48,976 bases of DNA, from positions 1-48,976 of the forward strand of contig SVOJ01000020.1 in the NCBI GenBank assembly GCA_015066385.1, written 5' to 3'. Under the pieces are notes generated by a model. It was not told where the DNA came from. It saw only the letters and a list, made by a program, of their open reading frames with translations, and did no database searches. Positions 45,455 to 48,976 of this stretch are shown here, in pieces. The position numbers were made by a program, and so were the translations under genes. This DNA is from Oscillospiraceae bacterium (lineage in GTDB: Bacteria > Bacillota > Clostridia > Oscillospirales > Acutalibacteraceae). Position 1 is the stretch's first letter, and each line of letters opens with the position of its first letter.

Positions 45455-46186
45455 ATGAAAAAGACTCTCGCTGTAATCCTGAGCATGCTCATGCTCGTTC
45501 TTATGGCTGTGCCCGCAATGGCAGCCGAAGTTTGTCCCACTGATGGCTGCGGCGCAGCATTGCTGTACATGACTGTTGCTCCCAACTGCACAGAAGATGG
45601 TTATACTTCCTGGAAATGCGCTATCTGTGGTTATGAAGAAAAGACAGATATCGTTCCTGCTCTTGGCCACGCATACGGTGCTTATGAATTTGTTGAAGGC
45701 GACTGCACACATGATTCTTATGATCACGCATATTGCGTAGTCTGCGGTGCTGAAGACAAGCAGAATGTTGTTGTTGCTGACGGCCACAATTTCACTTCCC
45801 GTGAATATGTCGGCGTAACCTGCACTGTTGCTGAACATTATCTTCTTACCTGTGCTGATTGCGGTGCAACCGAAATCGAAAAGGTTCTCGGCGGCCAGCC
45901 CTACACCGGCCATGACATGAAGCTTATTTCTGCTCCCAAGACCTGTGCAGATGCTGCTGTTGAAGTTCGCGAATGCACCAAGTGCGGTTTTACCAGCGAA
46001 AAGGCTGTAAACGCTATTGCATGTGTTGATGCTGATGCTGACGACACCTGTGATGTCTGCACAAACAAAATGCCTGTTGAAGAAGAACCCCACGGCTTCT
46101 ATGCTCAGATCATCAAGTGGATTTCTGAAATCATTGAAGCATTCAAGGCTTTCCTTGCCGCTATCAAAGGCGACTCTCTCTTTTAA
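45455..46186 (+). CDS. Secreted cysteine-pair repeat protein with an amphipathic C-terminal tail
   Basis: The 243-residue protein has a signal peptide (residues 1-23, cleavage after AMAA or AMA). It then carries repeated modules in which CxxC pairs alternate with GH and H motifs: WKCAICGYEEK, HAYCVVCGAED, LTCADCGATE, RECTKCGFTS and DTCDVCTN. These look like degenerate zinc-ribbon or disulphide-linked modules common in secreted proteins of gut Clostridia; metal binding is not proven. The last 25 residues (YAQIIKWISEIIEAFKAFLA then AIKGDSLF) form an amphipathic helix like the tail of the hydrolase at 4659. Strong codon bias and a perfect promoter suggest high expression. The same module type occurs in the LRR protein at 47511. 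Confidence 0.8.
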   Translation: MKKTLAVILSMLMLVLMAVPAMAAEVCPTDGCGAALLYMTVAPNCTEDGYTSWKCAICGYEEKTDIVPALGHAYGAYEFVEGDCTHDSYDHAYCVVCGAEDKQNVVVADGHNFTSREYVGVTCTVAEHYLLTCADCGATEIEKVLGGQPYTGHDMKLISAPKTCADAAVEVRECTKCGFTSEKAVNAIACVDADADDTCDVCTNKMPVEEEPHGFYAQIIKWISEIIEAFKAFLAAIKGDSLF

Positions 46187-46204
46187 TTGAAAAATGAAAC
46201 AATG

Positions 46205-46234
46205 CCGGGAATCGAAAGATTCCCGGTTTTTTTT
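46205..46234 (+). terminator. Terminator after the CxxC-repeat gene
   Basis: GCCGGGAATC and GATTCCCGGT pair around GAAA, followed by T8. Confidence 0.88.
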
Positions 46235-46250
46235 GATTTTTACAAAAAAT

Positions 46251-46306
46251 AAAAGACTTGTGCGCAGGGGATATGGTGTCATATCCGAAACGTGCAAGTC
46301 TTTTTT
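46251..46306. terminator. Long bidirectional hairpin downstream of the XRE gene
   Basis: Outer arms AAAAGACTTG and CAAGTCTTTT and inner arms GGATATG and CATATCC around GTGT are separated by a symmetric internal loop of 8 nt on each side. T-runs exist on both strands, so it can end minus-strand transcripts of the XRE gene and back up the terminator to its left. Confidence 0.65.
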
Positions 46307-46367
46307 GCTTTTTTTGTCGAACCCGCGCATTGCAATGGGGAGAGAAATTGTCTGCCTGCCTGACTGA

Positions 46368-46703
46368 TCAGCACTTGCCCGATACGGGAGGCTCGGCTCG
46401 TGTCAGCCTGTCGGCAATGGTCAACAGTAATAAAAGGTCTTCCTGTTTCATTTGTGAAAGTGCGGAAACAATGCTTTGTTGCAGTAACGGGGCAGTGTTG
46501 CTTGTGTCAAAAAATTCAACAGGCGTGATGTTGAAGTATTCACAGATTGCAAAGAATTCAGCCATGGACGGGAGTGTTTTGCCGGAGGAGATGTTGTTGA
46601 TATAACCGCGACTGTGTCCGAGGTCGTAACTCATTCTGTATTCCGAAACCCCTTTTTGCACACGCAGACCGGTTATTCTTTCACGAACAAATTCTGAATA
46701 CAT
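46368..46703 (-). CDS. XRE-family HTH regulator
   Basis: The 111-residue protein has an N-terminal Cro/C1-type HTH (about residues 8-62: GLRVQKGVSEYRMSYDLGHS then RGYINNISSGKTLPSMAEFF), the usual ICEYFNITPVEFF ending and a helical tail. The recognition helix matches a common Clostridia XRE type. It is divergent from the two-TM gene at 46866 and about 160 bp away from it, so that gene is a plausible target. ATG at 46703 has AAAGGGTG upstream. Confidence 0.8.
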   Translation of the reverse strand: MYSEFVRERITGLRVQKGVSEYRMSYDLGHSRGYINNISSGKTLPSMAEFFAICEYFNITPVEFFDTSNTAPLLQQSIVSALSQMKQEDLLLLLTIADRLTRAEPPVSGKC

Positions 46704-46777
46704 ATTGCAGCACCCTTTTCTATTTTATCATAAAGCATAATGACGGCAAAATGATAATTTAAAAAATGTTAAAATTC

Positions 46778-46806
46778 TTGACACGCACTTTTAAAGTTGT
46801 TATTAT
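46778..46806 (+). promoter_or_regulatory. Sigma-A promoter of the 46866 gene
   Basis: TTGACA at 46778-46783 and TATTAT at 46801-46806 are 17 bp apart. Confidence 0.75.
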
Positions 46807-46865
46807 TGTTTTGTTGATGATGTTTTATCAAAAACAGACATTTCAAAAAGTGCGGAGGTCATTGA

Positions 46866-47480
46866 ATGAAGAAAACTTTTCATAAATATAAAAAAGTGAT
46901 TCCTGCCAGGTTTAAATACTATTTTTTAAAATGCCATGCCTTTATTTTGTTTTTTGCAGTTGCCATCCTATTTTTACCTGTATTTTTCGCTTTTTTGATA
47001 AAGAATGTTCAATTACTGAATATTTTTGAACCTGATTCACTTTTAGTCTTTTGGGGAACAACCGTTTCAATTACCACTGGTTTGATAGGACACTATTTTC
47101 GTAATGTGCGTGAGCAAAACTTGAGATACAATGCAGTACCGAAAATACAGATAGAAGTCAAAAATAATCCGAATAACACTGAATGCTTTGTTCTAACCAT
47201 ATATAAAAATGAGGATGATAAATATAACTTACTTTATGTTGAAGGTGAATTCGTATCTGCTGTAGTTGAAAATAAGCGTAAAGTTTATTTGTATCCGATT
47301 GATATTGAAGTTGATAATAGGGATTGGATACCTGTATTCATTAGTCCGGATGATGAATATCCAAAAGAAATCATGATAGGTGTATGCGATATGAATGATT
47401 TGTGCTGGAGCATCACTTATAAGCGAGTTATAGGAAATACCGGTGTTCATTATGTAGTTGGTTCTGCATATCAAATATGA
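46866..47480 (+). CDS. Two-TM membrane protein of unknown function
   Basis: The 204-residue protein has a basic N terminus, two membrane helices (about residues 26-47 and 58-80) and a soluble C-terminal domain. That domain has alternating hydrophobic strands, for example KIQIEVKNNPNNTECFVLTI and KVYLYPIDIEVDNRDWIPVF, and resembles a beta sandwich facing one side of the membrane. No family is recognised. The base composition is AT-rich compared with the core, so it may be acquired. It is preceded by GCGGAGG and a good promoter, and the LRR gene begins 30 bp downstream, probably in the same transcript. Confidence 0.7.
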   Translation: MKKTFHKYKKVIPARFKYYFLKCHAFILFFAVAILFLPVFFAFLIKNVQLLNIFEPDSLLVFWGTTVSITTGLIGHYFRNVREQNLRYNAVPKIQIEVKNNPNNTECFVLTIYKNEDDKYNLLYVEGEFVSAVVENKRKVYLYPIDIEVDNRDWIPVFISPDDEYPKEIMIGVCDMNDLCWSITYKRVIGNTGVHYVVGSAYQI

Positions 47481-47510
47481 GAATTAAAAATCAAATGAAA
47501 GGTGATTAAA

Positions 47511-48976
47511 ATGAAAAGAAGTTGGTTGAAAAGTTTTCTGATCGTTCTTGCAGTTGCTGTTTTGTTTGCGGCTGTTGCAATGACAGCAAACGCAGAGGTC
47601 GTTGACAGCGGGACCTGCGGCGAAAACCTGACATGGGAACTTGATTCAGAGGGAACACTTGTAATTTCGGGCATTGGTGAAATGGCAGTTCTTGATTCGT
47701 ATGCCCCATGGTTTGCTGAAAAAGATTTAATTAAAAAAATAATTATTGAAGACGGTGTAACAAATATTGTTGCAAATTCATTTAGTAGTTGCGACAACCT
47801 CACTGATGTTAACATCGGTAGCAGTGTTACTTCAATCGGATATGCAGCATTTAGTTCTTGTGTAAACCTAACAAGTATTGTAATTCCTGACAATGTTACA
47901 TCAATAGATAACAATGCATTCCAGTATTGTACCAATCTTGCAACTGTTAAAATTGGTAATAGTGTTACAACAATAGGTGCAAACGCATTTTATAATTGTT
48001 CCGGCATTAAAGATCTTACCATCGGTAAAAATGTCAAAACAATCAGGTATTCTGCATTTGAATTATGTTACAACCTGAAAACTGTAACAATTCCGGACAG
48101 TGTTACATCAATCGGTGACAGTGCATTCAGAAAGTGCACTCGCCTTGAAAGTATTGTTATCGGTAGTGGCGTTACTTCAATCGGAGAAAGTGCCTTTTAT
48201 GGCTGCGATAACCTTTGGGAAGTTTATTATACAGGCACTTCAAGTCAGTGGCACTCGATTGAAATGGGGGTGTTTTCTGAATACCTGACAAGTAAACATA
48301 TTCATTATAATCATGTTCATAACCATGCAACAGTTGTAACACCGCCGACTTGTGAAGAAAAAGGTTACACAACCTACACCTGTGAATGCGGCGACTCTTA
48401 TGTTGCAGATTATGTGGATGCTGCACATTCGTTTGAAGACGGGGTTTGTTCCATTTGCGGTGCTGCTGAAATCATTGTATCCGGCACCTGTGGTGAAAAC
48501 CTGACATGGACACTGGATGCTGCGGGAACGCTCACCATCACCGGCTCGGGGGATATGAATGACTGGTATGAAACGTCTGTCCCGTGGAAAGATTACAGAG
48601 AAAATATTTGCAAATTGGTGCTGGATGACAGAATTACATCTGTCGGAAGATATGCATTTTACAACTGTGTCAATCTGACGGGTGAATTGATTATCCCGGA
48701 CGGAGTAACAAGCATCGGTTCTTATGCTTTCAGAGATTGCCGCGGACTGACGGGTGAATTGATCATCCCCGATGGGGTAACCAGCATCGGTTCTTATGCT
48801 TTCAGAGATTGCCGCGGACTGACGGGTGACCTGATCATCCCTGCCGGTGTGACAGAAATCGGTAGTTCTGCGTTCTATAATTGCAGCGGCCTGACGGGTG
48901 AATTGGTTCTTCCTGACGGACTTACATCAATCGGCAGTTCTGCATTCCGGGATTGCTGCGGGCTGACGGGTGACCT
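47511..48976 (+). CDS. BspA-like leucine-rich-repeat surface protein (5' part)
   Basis: The gene starts with ATG 47511 behind GAAAGGTGAT and is still open at the window end, with 488 codons visible. Residues 1-28 are a signal peptide. Two units follow. Each begins with SGTCGENLTW and a beta segment, then LRR_5 (BspA/TpLRR) repeats such as VTSIGDSAFRKCTRLESIVI. In the first unit the repeats are 23 residues; in the second they are 24 residues with the added LTGELIIP step. Between them lies a cysteine module (TPPTCEEKGYTTYTCECGDS then GVCSICGA) like those of the protein at 45455. BspA-like proteins are cell-surface adhesins or carbohydrate-binding proteins. The anchoring end is outside the window. 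Confidence 0.88.
   Translation, partial: MKRSWLKSFLIVLAVAVLFAAVAMTANAEVVDSGTCGENLTWELDSEGTLVISGIGEMAVLDSYAPWFAEKDLIKKIIIEDGVTNIVANSFSSCDNLTDVNIGSSVTSIGYAAFSSCVNLTSIVIPDNVTSIDNNAFQYCTNLATVKIGNSVTTIGANAFYNCSGIKDLTIGKNVKTIRYSAFELCYNLKTVTIPDSVTSIGDSAFRKCTRLESIVIGSGVTSIGESAFYGCDNLWEVYYTGTSSQWHSIEMGVFSEYLTSKHIHYNHVHNHATVVTPPTCEEKGYTTYTCECGDSYVADYVDAAHSFEDGVCSICGAAEIIVSGTCGENLTWTLDAAGTLTITGSGDMNDWYETSVPWKDYRENICKLVLDDRITSVGRYAFYNCVNLTGELIIPDGVTSIGSYAFRDCRGLTGELIIPDGVTSIGSYAFRDCRGLTGDLIIPAGVTEIGSSAFYNCSGLTGELVLPDGLTSIGSSAFRDCCGLTGD

Overview
The window looks like a chromosomal contig from an uncultured Gram-positive gut bacterium of the class Clostridia, probably Oscillospiraceae or a relative. The evidence is the gene content and order: addB-addA, rpmE, dnaG-rpoD, rpoB-rpoC, rpsL-rpsG-fusA and tuf, plus a SpoVB-type exporter. 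Class A RNase P RNA, strong Shine-Dalgarno sequences, consensus sigma-A promoters and secreted BspA-like and CxxC-repeat proteins fit the same picture. The placement comes from gene style, not from any search.

Positions 1-4.6 kb are a scarred insertion site. The 3' end of an aspartokinase gene (lysC) occurs twice as a direct repeat, at 1-167 and 2048-2214, with two silent differences. Between the copies sits AT-rich foreign DNA: an XRE regulator with an operator, a YcaO cyclodehydratase-type gene broken by a one-base frameshift, and an M50-type peptidase gene cut off by the second lysC copy. This looks like the wreck of a RiPP (modified peptide) locus. An IS3/IS150-group element then sits inside the loop of what appears to be the original lysC terminator.

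Positions 4.6-8.0 kb hold a secreted LCAT-like hydrolase with a cysteine in the nucleophile elbow and a convergent AMP-forming acyl-CoA synthetase. Positions 8.1-15.4 kb are an accessory island. Small AT-rich genes of unknown function, including a duplicated two-gene membrane operon, are separated by mosaic, hairpin-forming repeats. These repeats carry a conserved GGGGACGGTTCT loop, and a fragment of a REP-associated Y1 transposase (RAYT) lies nearby. A GH2 glycosidase is embedded in the island. The layout suggests repeat-driven erosion of gene cassettes, possibly orphan immunity genes.

Positions 15.4-20.0 kb contain an unknown protein, a radical SAM plus DUF308 operon, and a divergent TetR-family gene behind a probable yybP-ykoY (Mn2+) riboswitch. 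They also contain rnpB, whose terminator overlaps the ribosome binding site of the next ORF.

Positions 20.0-43.7 kb are core information-processing genes on the plus strand: addB-addA, rpmE, a YigZ/IMPACT protein, dnaG, rpoD, a cohesin-like lipoprotein, rpoB-rpoC, rpsL-rpsG-fusA and tuf. Most have recognisable promoters and terminators. Positions 43.7 kb to the end contain a SpoVB/MurJ-type flippase convergent with tuf, a secreted CxxC-repeat protein, a second XRE regulator, an unknown two-TM protein and the start of a large BspA-like leucine-rich-repeat surface protein that runs off the window. I saw no tRNA, no CRISPR array and no complete integrase.
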